Of a stretch of 64,000 bases of DNA, positions 16,676-25,580 are shown piece by piece. Source of the stretch: Flavobacterium sp. MedPE-SWcel (GTDB lineage Bacteria > Bacteroidota > Bacteroidia > Flavobacteriales > Flavobacteriaceae); assembly GCA_001874325.1 (NCBI GenBank), contig MPCW01000002.1:62001-126000 (forward strand), given 5' to 3'. The translations under genes and the position numbers were made by a program. Under the pieces are notes generated by a model. That model was not told the origin of the DNA. It saw only the letters and a list, made by a program, of their open reading frames with translations, and made no database searches. Numbering within the stretch: the first letter of the stretch is position 1; each line of letters begins with the position of its first letter.

Positions 16676-18184
16676 TTACTCAACTACGCTTTCATCAAGT
16701 TGTAAATTATTAAGGAAAGCTATTGTGTTTTCTATATCATAATGTAGTATTCTATCATCTTCTACTAGTGGTACTTCCTCTCTATATGATTTTATAAAAG
16801 ATTCTATAAACTCACTCGATTTTAGAGGTCTTCTAAATTCTAGTGCTTGCGAAGCATTCATAAGCTCTATAGCTAGTATACGCTCTAAGTTGTCTATAAT
16901 ACGTAATGCTTTAGTTGCTGCATTAGCTCCCATACTTACATGGTCTTCTTGCCCGTTAGATGAAACTATACTATCTACACTAGATGGTGTTGCTAATTGC
17001 TTGTTTTGACTTGCAATACTTGCCGCAGTATACTGTGGTATCATAAAGCCTGAGTTAAGCCCAGGGTTAGACACCAAGAATGGTGGTAAACCACGTAATC
17101 CTGAAATTAACTGATATGTACGTCTTTCTGATATACTACCTAGTTCTGCTAACGCTATACCTAAAAAATCTAGTGTTAACGCTAGTGGCTGCCCGTGGAA
17201 ATTACCTCCTGACACTATTTCGTCACTTTCTATAAATATATTAGGGTTATCTGTTACAGAATTGATTTCTGTACGGAATACCTTTTTCACATAGTATATA
17301 GTATCTTTTGTTGCACCGTGTACCTGTGGAATACAACGGAAAGAGTAAGGATCTTGTACATGCTCTTTATCTTGAGCTATAATTTCACTACCTTCTAATA
17401 ACTCATTAAAACGTTTTGCTGTAACTATTTGCCCTTTATGAGGACGAACCATGTGTATTAGTTCATTAAATGGTGATATACGACCATCGAACCCTTCTAA
17501 TGATATAGCCCCTATTACATCGGCTAAATAAGCATACTTAATCGATTTTAATAAAATATGCACTCCATAAGCAGCCATAAACTGAGTACCATTAAGTAAT
17601 GCTAATCCTTCTTTAGATTGCAATACTATAGGCTCCCACCCCATTTTCTGTAATACTTTCTCTGCTGGTTGACGGAATCCATCGGCATATACCTCACCTA
17701 ATCCTAATAACGGAAGTGATAAGTGTGCTAACGGTGCTAAATCGCCCGATGCTCCTAACGATCCTTGTGTATATACTACTGGTAATATATCGTTATTATA
17801 AAAATCAATTAATCGCTCTACAGTTTGCAATTGCACACCCGAGTGGCCATAGCTTAATGACTGTATTTTTAATAATAACATTATTTTAACGATCGCTTCT
17901 GGTGTTTCTTCACCAGTACCACAAGCATGCGATTTTACAAGGTTTTCTTGTAATTTAGATAAATCGTTATTTGATATTTTCACATTACATAAAGAACCAA
18001 AACCAGTGTTTATACCATAAATAGGTTCTTTGTGCTCCTTCATTTTTTCATCAAGATATGTACGACATTTTTCAATATTCATCTTAGCCTCTTCAGACAG
18101 TGCTAACTTCTTTCCTTGCGAAAGAATTTCTTGTACTATTTCTAATGATAAAATTTCTGAGCTTATATAATGTATTGTTTCCAT
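16676..18184 (-). CDS. hutH: Histidine ammonia-lyase
   Basis: The enzyme releases ammonia from histidine to give urocanate. The MIO cofactor is formed from Ala145-Ser146-Gly147 in GSLGASGDLAPLAHL. The other family stretches IYGINTGFGSL, RPHKGQ, QDPYSFRC(I)PQVHGA and the FHGQPLAL region are present. I chose the start giving METIHYISSE (ATG at 18184), which fits the family length of about 500; an upstream in-frame ATG at 18217 would add 11 residues with no sign of function. No hutU, hutI or hutG lies in the window, so the gene stands apart from the rest of the pathway here. Confidence 0.94.
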   Translation of the reverse strand: METIHYISSEILSLEIVQEILSQGKKLALSEEAKMNIEKCRTYLDEKMKEHKEPIYGINTGFGSLCNVKISNNDLSKLQENLVKSHACGTGEETPEAIVKIMLLLKIQSLSYGHSGVQLQTVERLIDFYNNDILPVVYTQGSLGASGDLAPLAHLSLPLLGLGEVYADGFRQPAEKVLQKMGWEPIVLQSKEGLALLNGTQFMAAYGVHILLKSIKYAYLADVIGAISLEGFDGRISPFNELIHMVRPHKGQIVTAKRFNELLEGSEIIAQDKEHVQDPYSFRCIPQVHGATKDTIYYVKKVFRTEINSVTDNPNIFIESDEIVSGGNFHGQPLALTLDFLGIALAELGSISERRTYQLISGLRGLPPFLVSNPGLNSGFMIPQYTAASIASQNKQLATPSSVDSIVSSNGQEDHVSMGANAATKALRIIDNLERILAIELMNASQALEFRRPLKSSEFIESFIKSYREEVPLVEDDRILHYDIENTIAFLNNLQLDESVVE

Positions 18185-18418
18185 TTCCTGAATTAATTTG
18201 AGAACCTCAAAATTCACTATTCCTTAATTAAAAAACAACCTTTTTATGATTTTTCATTTATTTAATTCTATACAATAACATTAACATAAACTTGGCTAAA
18301 ACAGTCTGTAACGAAGCGTAACTTTATAATGAATATTAAATATTATCAGTTTTTCATTATTTTTAAAGTAAGTTTTTCAATAATTTAGCATCATCAAACA
18401 CTATTACAAATAAATTAG

Positions 18419-19504
18419 ATGAAAAATACCGCGCTTACGCACATTCACGAAGCATTAGGGGCTAAAATAGTTCCGTTTGCTGGTTATAATATGCCTGTAC
18501 AATATGAAGGGGTTACTGCTGAACACGAAACTGTGAGAAACGGAGTTGGTGTTTTTGATGTATCACATATGGGTGAATTCCTATTAAGTGGACCAAAAGC
18601 ATTAGACCTTATACAAAAAGTATCTAGTAACGATGCTTCTGTACTTACTGTAGGTCGTGCACAATACTCTTGTATACCTAATGAAGATGGTGGAGTTGTA
18701 GATGACCTTATTATATACCGTATTAAAGAAGAAGAATACCTATTGGTAGTTAATGCTTCTAATATCGAGAAAGATTGGAACTGGATTTCGTCTAAAAACG
18801 ATATGGGTGTAGACATGCGTAATATATCTGATGATTACTCATTACTTGCTATACAAGGTCCTAAAGCTGTAGAGGCTATGCAAGCATTAACATCTGTAGA
18901 TCTTTCTACTATAAAGTACTATCACTTTGAAGTAGCAGATTTTGCAGGGATAGAACATGTTATTATCTCGGCTACTGGTTATACAGGTAGTGGTGGTTTC
19001 GAAATATATGCTAAAAACTCTGAGATAGAGCAAATATGGAATAAAGTATTTGAAGCTGGCGCTTCACACGGTATTAAGCCAATTGGGCTTGCTGCTCGTG
19101 ATACTTTACGTTTAGAGATGGGCTTTTGCCTTTATGGTAACGATATTAGTGATACTACTTCTCCTCTTGAGGCTGGATTAGGTTGGATAACTAAATTCAC
19201 TAAGGAGTTTACCAATTCAGCTGCACTTAAACAGCAAAAAGAAGAAGGTGTTACACGTAAACTAGTTGGTTTTGAACTTACTGAACGAGGAATACCTAGA
19301 CATGATTATGAAATTACAGATAAAGAAGGAAATGTAATCGGTATAGTAACATCAGGTACTATGTCTCCTTCTCTTAATAAAGGTATTGGTCTTGGTTATG
19401 TACCAATGGCTTATGCTAAAGCTGATAGCGAAATATACATTAGAATACGTAAAAAAGATGTTGCCGCAAAAGTGGTAAAACTTCCATTCTATAAAAAAGA
19501 ATAG
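18419..19504 (+). CDS. gcvT: Aminomethyltransferase (glycine cleavage T protein)
   Basis: GcvT takes the aminomethyl group from the H protein to tetrahydrofolate in glycine cleavage. The 361-residue protein opens with the usual [19 protein letters not shown] and [10 protein letters not shown], and ends with the [12 protein letters not shown] and IGLGYVP motifs of the C-terminal barrel. The 234 bases upstream, shared with divergent hutH, contain no glycine riboswitch fold that I can see. Only three bases separate its stop from the next gene, a Prc-type protease. Confidence 0.96.
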   Translation: MKNTALTHIHEALGAKIVPFAGYNMPVQYEGVTAEHETVRNGVGVFDVSHMGEFLLSGPKALDLIQKVSSNDASVLTVGRAQYSCIPNEDGGVVDDLIIYRIKEEEYLLVVNASNIEKDWNWISSKNDMGVDMRNISDDYSLLAIQGPKAVEAMQALTSVDLSTIKYYHFEVADFAGIEHVIISATGYTGSGGFEIYAKNSEIEQIWNKVFEAGASHGIKPIGLAARDTLRLEMGFCLYGNDISDTTSPLEAGLGWITKFTKEFTNSAALKQQKEEGVTRKLVGFELTERGIPRHDYEITDKEGNVIGIVTSGTMSPSLNKGIGLGYVPMAYAKADSEIYIRIRKKDVAAKVVKLPFYKKE

Positions 19505-19507
19505 CCT

Positions 19508-21553
19508 ATGAGGAAAATTGTCGCGCTTGCCTTATTGTTTTCATTTAATATGAAAGCACAAAACCATGAAAAAGCTTGCGACATTTTTTCTAGAATAAAT
19601 AACGTGTTACAATCACGTCACATTCAGCCTAAACCGGTAGACGATAGTCTATCGGTTTATGTTTTTAATACAGTCATAAATAACCTTGATAAAAACCACA
19701 CTCTGTTTTTACAAGAAGACTACGACAAGCTTGCGGTACATAAAAACAAACTTGACGATTATTTAAAAAATAAAGACTGTTCTTTTTTTGAAGACTTTAT
19801 TGTTACTTACAAAATGGCATTACTTCGAAAAAAAAAGATTGTAAAAGACATAATTGCCTCTCCTCTACCTTACACTACTAACGATACTATTTTTTATTCT
19901 AAAAAAGCGTTTCCGTATAAAACCAAAATTGAAACCAATAAAAAATATTTTTGGAAAAGAATAATATATGACATACTCGAAGATGTAGCGAAACTTAGTA
20001 AAAATAAAGACTCGTTAAAACTTCATCTAAATAAATTAGGTAAATTATCTAAAGATAAAATTGGAGAATCATACCTCTGCAAAATTGATAATTATTTAAA
20101 TCCTACCGAAGGTTTAGACAATAGTATTTACAATCGTTTCTTTTCTACTTTCTGTTCTTATTTCGATCCTCATTCTACTTATTTTAATTATAACGAGAAA
20201 GCCTCATTTGTTTCAGGTATATCATCAAAAAACTATTCTCTTGGCATTTATGTAAGTCAAAATGAAAAAGGAGAAATTATAATCGAAGAAATTATACCTG
20301 GTGGACCAGCTTATAAAACCAACAGAATAACAAAAGGTGACCAGATATTAAAACTAACTGCTAACGACTTAGAATATACTGTTTCTTGTGCTTCGATAAC
20401 CTCTATTACTAACATTGTATTTTCTGACACATATCGTACTGTAGATCTTACATTACGCAAAAAAAATGGAGTTGTATATTCGATAAAGCTCGATAAAAAA
20501 ATAATGAAGTCTGATAACCATAGCGTGTATAGCTATATACTGGGAGATACTATTCCTATTGGTTATATAAAAGTACCTAGCTTCTACTCTTCCTTTAATA
20601 ACACTAAAAATAAAGGCTGTGCTGCCGATGTAGCTAAAGAGGTAATAAAACTAAAAAAACAAGATGTAAAAGGAATTATTATAGACTTACAAGACAATAG
20701 TGGTGGTTCTATGGACGAGGTTATTAGTATGGTTGGTATGTTTATAAATTTCGGTCCTATTAGTATTATAGCTGGCAAAAATGGTAATAAAAATATAATA
20801 AAGGATTATAACAGAGGAATGCTTTATAATGGCCCTCTGCTTGTATTAACAAATGGCTATTCAGCTTCTGCTAGTGAATTCTTTTCTGGCGCTATGCAAG
20901 AGCATAACCGAGCTATAATAATAGGTACAACTACTATGGGTAAAGCAAGTATGCAAACCATACTTCCTCTTTATAAAAATGATGATAATAAAGACTTTGT
21001 AAAAGTCACTATAAATAAATTCTATCAAATAACTGGTAAAAGCAGTCAATATTCAGGTATAGTACCACATATAACCTTACCCGTATTTTTTGATAAACAA
21101 TTACCCCGAGAAAGTACCCTTCCGAATGCTCTTAAAAACGATACGTTAAGTAATGGCTTAAATTTTAAGCCTGTACCCGACCCTATACTTAAAAACTTAA
21201 TTGCAAATAGTAAAAAAAGAATAGCATCTGATTCGCTCTTTAACAAAACAAAAAGTATTAATAGTCGTATCGATAAACTATATACTAACGACAAGCCTCC
21301 GTTAGTAGTAACATTTGATTCTGTTTTTGACGATGTACATATAATAGACAATTTATGGAATGAAATAATTACTGTTTTAAACAAAAAGAATAACTTTAAA
21401 GTTACTGCTTCATCATCTGTAAAAAGAAATACACTTACAGATGAGTTTTATAAAAGCATGAACGAATATAAAATAAGACTACTCAAAACAGACCCTTTTA
21501 TATATGAAGGTATTAAAATACTAAATGACTTTATTACAATGGAAAAGCACTAA
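19508..21553 (+). CDS. Tail-specific (Prc/CtpA type) S41 protease
   Basis: A short signal peptide (to about residue 18, ending MKAQ) directs the protein to the periplasm. It is followed by a helical region, a PDZ domain (about 235-320, with IIPGGPAYKTNRITKGDQILKL) and the S41 protease domain. The catalytic dyad is seen in SASASEFFSG (third residue of SASAS) and in GTTTMGKASMQ (Lys), 25 residues apart exactly as in E. coli Prc. The 681-residue length also equals that of Prc. Such enzymes trim C-termini of envelope proteins and control murein hydrolases. The start lies three bases after gcvT, hinting at coupled translation although no functional link is obvious. Confidence 0.9.
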   Translation: MRKIVALALLFSFNMKAQNHEKACDIFSRINNVLQSRHIQPKPVDDSLSVYVFNTVINNLDKNHTLFLQEDYDKLAVHKNKLDDYLKNKDCSFFEDFIVTYKMALLRKKKIVKDIIASPLPYTTNDTIFYSKKAFPYKTKIETNKKYFWKRIIYDILEDVAKLSKNKDSLKLHLNKLGKLSKDKIGESYLCKIDNYLNPTEGLDNSIYNRFFSTFCSYFDPHSTYFNYNEKASFVSGISSKNYSLGIYVSQNEKGEIIIEEIIPGGPAYKTNRITKGDQILKLTANDLEYTVSCASITSITNIVFSDTYRTVDLTLRKKNGVVYSIKLDKKIMKSDNHSVYSYILGDTIPIGYIKVPSFYSSFNNTKNKGCAADVAKEVIKLKKQDVKGIIIDLQDNSGGSMDEVISMVGMFINFGPISIIAGKNGNKNIIKDYNRGMLYNGPLLVLTNGYSASASEFFSGAMQEHNRAIIIGTTTMGKASMQTILPLYKNDDNKDFVKVTINKFYQITGKSSQYSGIVPHITLPVFFDKQLPRESTLPNALKNDTLSNGLNFKPVPDPILKNLIANSKKRIASDSLFNKTKSINSRIDKLYTNDKPPLVVTFDSVFDDVHIIDNLWNEIITVLNKKNNFKVTASSSVKRNTLTDEFYKSMNEYKIRLLKTDPFIYEGIKILNDFITMEKH

Positions 21554-21581
21554 AAACACTACAAAATGAATTGCAATTGTT

Positions 21582-21612
21582 TTTGAAAAAACAATCAATA
21601 AGTTTATTTTTG
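21582..21612 (+). promoter_or_regulatory. Consensus Bacteroidota promoter of yebC
   Basis: TTTG (21582-21585), a spacer of 19 bases and TATTTTTG (21605-21612) match the -33/-7 consensus TTTG-N19-TANNTTTG of the primary sigma factor in this phylum. The ATG follows 20 bases later. Confidence 0.75.
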
Positions 21613-21631
21613 TGCTGCAAACAAATAAATT

Positions 21632-22342
21632 ATGGGAAGAGCGTTCGAATTTAGAAAAGCTAGAAAAATGAAACGTTGGTCAGCAATGGCTAAAACGTTT
21701 ACACGTATAGGTAAAGATATTGTTATTGCTGTTAAAGAAGGAGGACCAAACCCTGATAGTAACGCAAGACTAAGAGCTGTAATACAAAATGCTAAGGCAG
21801 CAAACATGCCTAAGGATAATGTAGAGCGTGCTATAAAAAAAGCATCTGATAAAGATACTGCTAATTATAAAGAAGCATTATTTGAAGGTTATGCACCACA
21901 TGGTATTGCTATACTTATAGAAACTGCTACTGATAATAACAACCGTACTGTTGCTAACATTCGTAGTTACTTTAACAAATGTAATGGTACTATGGGGACA
22001 CAAGGCTCTGTAGAATTTATGTTTGACCATACTTGTAATTTCCGTATTCCTGCCGAAGGTCAAGATGTAGAAGAGCTTGAACTAGAAATGATAGACTTTG
22101 GTGTAGAAGAAATTTTTGCTGATGAGGATGGCATCATAATGTATGCTCCTTTCGAAAGCTTTGGAACTATACAAAAAGAACTTGAAAGTAGAGAGCTTGA
22201 AATACTTTCTTCTGGATTTGATAGAATACCTCAGGTTACAAAACAACTTAATGAAGAGCAAGTTGCTGATGTAGAGAAATTACTTGAAAAAATTGAGGAA
22301 GATGATGATGTAATGAATGTATATCACTCTATGCAAGAATAA
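21632..22342 (+). CDS. YebC/PmpR family DNA-binding or translation-related regulator
   Basis: The 236-residue protein carries the family landmarks: MGRAFEFRKARKMKRW at the start, GGPNPDSNARLRAVIQNAKAANMP, EGYAPHGIAILIETATDNNNRT and the GTMGTQGSVEFMF stretch. The family has been described as transcription regulators (PmpR) and, for relatives, as helpers of ribosomes at difficult sequences. It has its own consensus promoter and terminator, so it is a single-gene unit. Confidence 0.92.
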   Translation: MGRAFEFRKARKMKRWSAMAKTFTRIGKDIVIAVKEGGPNPDSNARLRAVIQNAKAANMPKDNVERAIKKASDKDTANYKEALFEGYAPHGIAILIETATDNNNRTVANIRSYFNKCNGTMGTQGSVEFMFDHTCNFRIPAEGQDVEELELEMIDFGVEEIFADEDGIIMYAPFESFGTIQKELESRELEILSSGFDRIPQVTKQLNEEQVADVEKLLEKIEEDDDVMNVYHSMQE

Positions 22343-22367
22343 GTTTAAACTTATATACCTAATATAG

Positions 22368-22395
22368 AAAGCTGTCCGTTTGGACAGCTTTTTTT
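22368..22395 (+). terminator. Terminator of yebC
   Basis: AAAGCTGTCC, loop GTTT, GGACAGCTTT and further T. Confidence 0.92.
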
Positions 22396-22467
22396 ATATT
22401 TATAATAATCATAATTCGGCTTGCCCTTATTTAAAACCTATAGTTTTTAATTTAAATAATGTAAAAC

Positions 22468-22493
22468 TGTAACATTTTGAAAAACTAACTGTC
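22468..22493 (+). promoter_or_regulatory. Putative ECF sigma-dependent promoter of the first sigma operon
   Basis: TGTAACA at 22468-22474 and TGTC at 22490-22493 have 16 bases between AAC and TGTC, like -35 and -10 boxes of ECF promoters (AAC ... CGTC). The same pattern and spacing precede the second ECF operon at 56382-56407. The expected RNA start is near 22500, in front of the TTG start at 22520. Confidence 0.55.
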
Positions 22494-22519
22494 ATTATAA
22501 TAAACCGAAAAACAAAAAG

Positions 22520-23074
22520 TTGATAGCTGCCACTACTGATATAAATGAGTTAATTGTTCTTTGTCAAAAAGGAAACAGTAATGCTCAATATGAAATATAC
22601 AACGCCTATTATAAGGCTATGTATAACATTGCTTTGCGCATTGTTAAAGATGGACATTGGGCAGAAGATATAATGCAAGAGGCATTCTTAAAAGCTTTTA
22701 CAAAACTAGATACATTTAAAGGCGAAGTAACTTTTGGGGCATGGTTAAAAAGAATAGTAATTAACCATAGTCTTGATAATTATAAAAAATTAAATAAAGA
22801 AGCCTTAACGCCACTAGAAGATGTATTATATAAAGTAGAAGACAATGATGATGAAACAAGTAATGATACTGTTGACTTTACTCAAGTAAAAATAGAACAA
22901 GTTAAATCAGCTATAAACTCTTTAAAAGAGAGTTACAGAATAATACTTACCCTGCTATATATAGAAGGATATGACCAAAGTGAAATATGCGAAATATTAG
23001 ATATAACTTCTAGTAACTGTCGTACAACCATAAGCAGAGCTAAAAATAGCCTGATAACAAAATTGAATGCATAA
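22520..23074 (+). CDS. ECF-type RNA polymerase sigma factor
   Basis: The 184-residue protein has sigma region 2 (IVKDGHWAEDIMQEAFLKAF and FGAWLKRIVINH, about residues 40-78) and region 4 with its helix-turn-helix (YDQSEICEILDITSSNCRTTISRAKNSL, about 150-178), without regions 1 and 3. I accept a TTG start: no ATG lies between the upstream in-frame stop at 22478 and the conserved start of region 2, and the putative ECF promoter fits this start. It is followed, with a one-base stop/start overlap, by an anti-sigma-like gene, which suggests envelope-signal control. Confidence 0.88.
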   Translation: MIAATTDINELIVLCQKGNSNAQYEIYNAYYKAMYNIALRIVKDGHWAEDIMQEAFLKAFTKLDTFKGEVTFGAWLKRIVINHSLDNYKKLNKEALTPLEDVLYKVEDNDDETSNDTVDFTQVKIEQVKSAINSLKESYRIILTLLYIEGYDQSEICEILDITSSNCRTTISRAKNSLITKLNA

Positions 23075-23628
23075 TGATCTATAATAAAGATAATCTAGAT
23101 AATTTATTTAACCAACTAGAAAATAGTTGGGATACAGAAGAGCCTGCATATGGACATGATAAACGTTTCGTAAAACGTTTAGAAAGTAAAAAAACAAACA
23201 ATAAAAAATTATGGCTAACAATAGTAACACCCATTGCTGCTACTATAGCCATACTACTAGGTGTTTTTATTACTTATAGCCCAGACAAGACTATTCAGGA
23301 ACCTCAAGTAGCTGAACTTTCGCCTGAAGTTAAAGAGACACAACTTTACTTTGCTTCAATTATTAAAAAAGAAATGGAAAAGGTCGAAAAAGAGAGTACA
23401 CCGGAAACAAAAAAAATAGTACAGGATGCACTCTATCGTATGGAGCAGTTAGAAAAAGACTATGATAAACTAACATTAGAGTTATCCGAAAAAGGAGAAA
23501 ATAAGAGAATAATCCACGCTATGATAACCAACCTGCAGATAAGGATATCATTCTTGGAGGAAGTATTAATAAGAATAGAAAACATCAAGAAAATAAAAAA
23601 CAAACATTATGAAAACGCTCAAGCTTAA
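23074..23628 (+). CDS. Putative membrane anti-sigma factor
   Basis: The protein has a cytoplasmic N-terminal part of about 45 residues, one membrane helix (about 47-68, LWLTIVTPIAATIAILLGVF), and an extracytoplasmic part that is mainly charged helix and likely coiled coil (about 85-180). No zinc-binding anti-sigma motif is present. Assignment rests on topology and on position directly behind the sigma gene (ATG overlaps its TAA by one base). Its end overlaps the next gene by 20 bases. It should hold the sigma factor until an envelope signal arrives. Confidence 0.65.
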   Translation: MIYNKDNLDNLFNQLENSWDTEEPAYGHDKRFVKRLESKKTNNKKLWLTIVTPIAATIAILLGVFITYSPDKTIQEPQVAELSPEVKETQLYFASIIKKEMEKVEKESTPETKKIVQDALYRMEQLEKDYDKLTLELSEKGENKRIIHAMITNLQIRISFLEEVLIRIENIKKIKNKHYENAQA

Positions 23629-24643
23629 AATCATATTACTTTTACTTGTCACACCTTTTGTTATGATGGCAGGTGGCGATAATAAAGGTAAATATAAAAG
23701 AGAACGAAAAATAAGTGAATCTTATACTGTAAACCCTGATGCATCATTATTTGTAGATAACAAATACGGAAGCATATTTGTAACCACATGGGATGAAAAT
23801 AAAATAGCTATTGATGTTTCAATAACAGTTAGTGGAAATAGAGAAAGAACCGTAGATAAAAGGTTTAATAGTATTGATGTTGACTTTAGTGCAACACAAA
23901 AAAGCGTAAATGCTAGAACAAGAATAGGTCGTTTCTCTGGAGGAAGTATAAACTTAGAAATAAATTATACTATAAAAATACCTAAAAATGGTACTGTAGA
24001 CCTAGACAATATGTATGGAGATATTAAACTCGGTAAAATTAATGGAAGAGCTCTTATAAAATGTAAGTATGGTGATTTTAGTGCCGATTCATTAAATAAT
24101 AATAGTAATAATATAAATGTACAATATGGTAGCTTTATAACTGATTTTATGAAATCAGGGTTGCTTAGAGCTCAATATTCTGAAGTAAGAATGGATAAAA
24201 GTGAAAATCTAGAAACTAGATGTGAATATACCGACCTTACAATTAATGATGTTGAAAACATAAAATACATTTCAAATTATGGAAATGTAAGAATTGGTAC
24301 AGCCAAACAAATTTCAGGTGAATCTAGTTATTCTGATTTTAAAATTGATAAACTACATGAATCAATTGATATAAAAATTGAATATGGCGATGTAAAAGCT
24401 AGTATGGCTAAATCTGTAAAAAATGTATTAATTGATGCATCTTATACTGATGTACTTATCGATTATGACCCAAATACAAGTTTTGATTTTGAATTTTGGT
24501 TAGAGTATGGTAGTCTTAATACTAAAGCAGATCTAAAATATAGTATTAAAAAAGAAAATCATTATAAAGGGTACTATGGTACTAAAGGTCGTGGTAAAAT
24601 TAATGTAAAATCTGAATATGGAGCTATTAATATAAAAATGTAA
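23609..24643 (+). CDS. Exported DUF4097-like beta-solenoid protein
   Basis: A signal peptide (to about residue 22) precedes a protein built almost wholly of short repeats of about 17-30 residues. Each repeat has a core Tyr-(Gly/Ser/Thr)-(Asp/Ser/Glu/Asn/Ala)-hydrophobic, for example KYGSIFV, MYGDIKL, KYGDFSA, QYGSFIT, EYTDLTI, NYGNVRI, SYSDFKI, EYGDVKA, SYTDVLI, EYGSLNT and EYGAINI. I count twelve such turns. This fits a right-handed beta-helix related to DUF4097 proteins. Similar genes often sit behind ECF sigma genes in Bacteroidota, but the function is unknown. The start overlaps the anti-sigma gene by 20 bases. Confidence 0.75.
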   Translation: MKTLKLKIILLLLVTPFVMMAGGDNKGKYKRERKISESYTVNPDASLFVDNKYGSIFVTTWDENKIAIDVSITVSGNRERTVDKRFNSIDVDFSATQKSVNARTRIGRFSGGSINLEINYTIKIPKNGTVDLDNMYGDIKLGKINGRALIKCKYGDFSADSLNNNSNNINVQYGSFITDFMKSGLLRAQYSEVRMDKSENLETRCEYTDLTINDVENIKYISNYGNVRIGTAKQISGESSYSDFKIDKLHESIDIKIEYGDVKASMAKSVKNVLIDASYTDVLIDYDPNTSFDFEFWLEYGSLNTKADLKYSIKKENHYKGYYGTKGRGKINVKSEYGAINIKM

Positions 24644-24746
24644 ATAATATACAACCCTTTGATTTATATAAACGTCTATTAAAATACAACAACAATCAAC
24701 CTCATAAAAAAGAGGTAATCATATCATCAATCAAAAAACGTTTATC

Positions 24747-25478
24747 ATGAAAAAAGTAATTTTATTAATCATCTTACTGTACTCTTCTTTAGTAGTAATG
24801 GCTCAAGAAACTCAACAACCCATACATGGGAATAATAATAAAATTAAAGAAGTTAAAGACATAAAATATTTTAATAGAATAGTTATAGATGGTCCTTTTC
24901 AAGTAAAGCTAATCAAAAGTATAAATGCTAATAACATTATACTAAAAGGGTCAGAAAATATTATATCGCTCATAAAAGTAACTACAACAGATGATGGTTT
25001 ACTTACTATTGCTTTACCTAATAACATAAAACTGAAAGGGCATAAAAACAATAAAATAAAAATAAGAGTACCCTATAACACTGAATTAAAAGAAATTAAT
25101 CTCATTGGGAGTGGTAAAATTTTTGGTAAAAACACTTTTTATAATGATTTAATGGTACGTCTAAGCGGCACAGGTAACATCAATATCAACCTTAAAAATA
25201 AGAAAATAGAAGCAATAGTATTAGGGTCAGGTTGCATTACATTAAATGGGAAAACTAATGACTTTACCTGTAAACTTATAGGTTCTGGAACTATTAATGC
25301 AAAGCAACTCAAAGCAAATATAGTAGACGCTATAATATCTGGTGCAGGTAATATCAAAACAAAATGCAATAAAAGCATAAAAGGAAAAATCAGTGGTACA
25401 GGTATTTTAACATTTACTGGCAACCCTGATGAAAAAAGTTTTAAAAGAATAGGATCGGGCGAATTTAAAGCGTTTTGA
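24747..25478 (+). CDS. Exported GIN-domain (DUF2807) protein
   Basis: A signal peptide ending MAQ (residue 20) leads a 220-residue body with the GIN/DUF2807 pattern: FNRIVIDGPFQVKLIK at about 41-56, then glycine-serine turns about every 20 residues (LIGSGKIFG, LSGTGNIN, LGSGCITL, LIGSGTIN, ISGAGNIK, ISGTGILTF and RIGSGEFK). Such domains form beta-helix or solenoid shapes on the cell surface or in the periplasm. The gap of 103 bases to the preceding gene holds a small CCTC/GAGG hairpin. It is probably the last gene of the sigma operon, closed by a perfect terminator. Confidence 0.82.
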   Translation: MKKVILLIILLYSSLVVMAQETQQPIHGNNNKIKEVKDIKYFNRIVIDGPFQVKLIKSINANNIILKGSENIISLIKVTTTDDGLLTIALPNNIKLKGHKNNKIKIRVPYNTELKEINLIGSGKIFGKNTFYNDLMVRLSGTGNININLKNKKIEAIVLGSGCITLNGKTNDFTCKLIGSGTINAKQLKANIVDAIISGAGNIKTKCNKSIKGKISGTGILTFTGNPDEKSFKRIGSGEFKAF

Positions 25479-25498
25479 TTTTATATTTTCATTTCGAC

Positions 25499-25530
25499 AA
25501 AAAACCCATCCTAATTAGGATGGGTTTTTT
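25499..25530. terminator. Perfect palindromic bidirectional terminator
   Basis: Sixteen-base arms (A-run CCCATCCTAA and complement) with no spacer, between convergent genes 24747 (+) and 25581 (-). Confidence 0.93.
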
Positions 25531-25580
25531 AATATATTGATTTCTGTAAACAGTTTAAGAAACTCTATTAGTTATTCTAT

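Noticed and set aside
18305..18330. TGTAACGAAGCGTAAC as a third ECF promoter
   Set aside because: No CGTC or TGTC box at the right distance.
18185..18418. Possible glycine riboswitch before gcvT
   Set aside because: I found none of the conserved paired stems of glycine aptamers; the region is AT-rich and has two TGTAAC/GTAAC words only.
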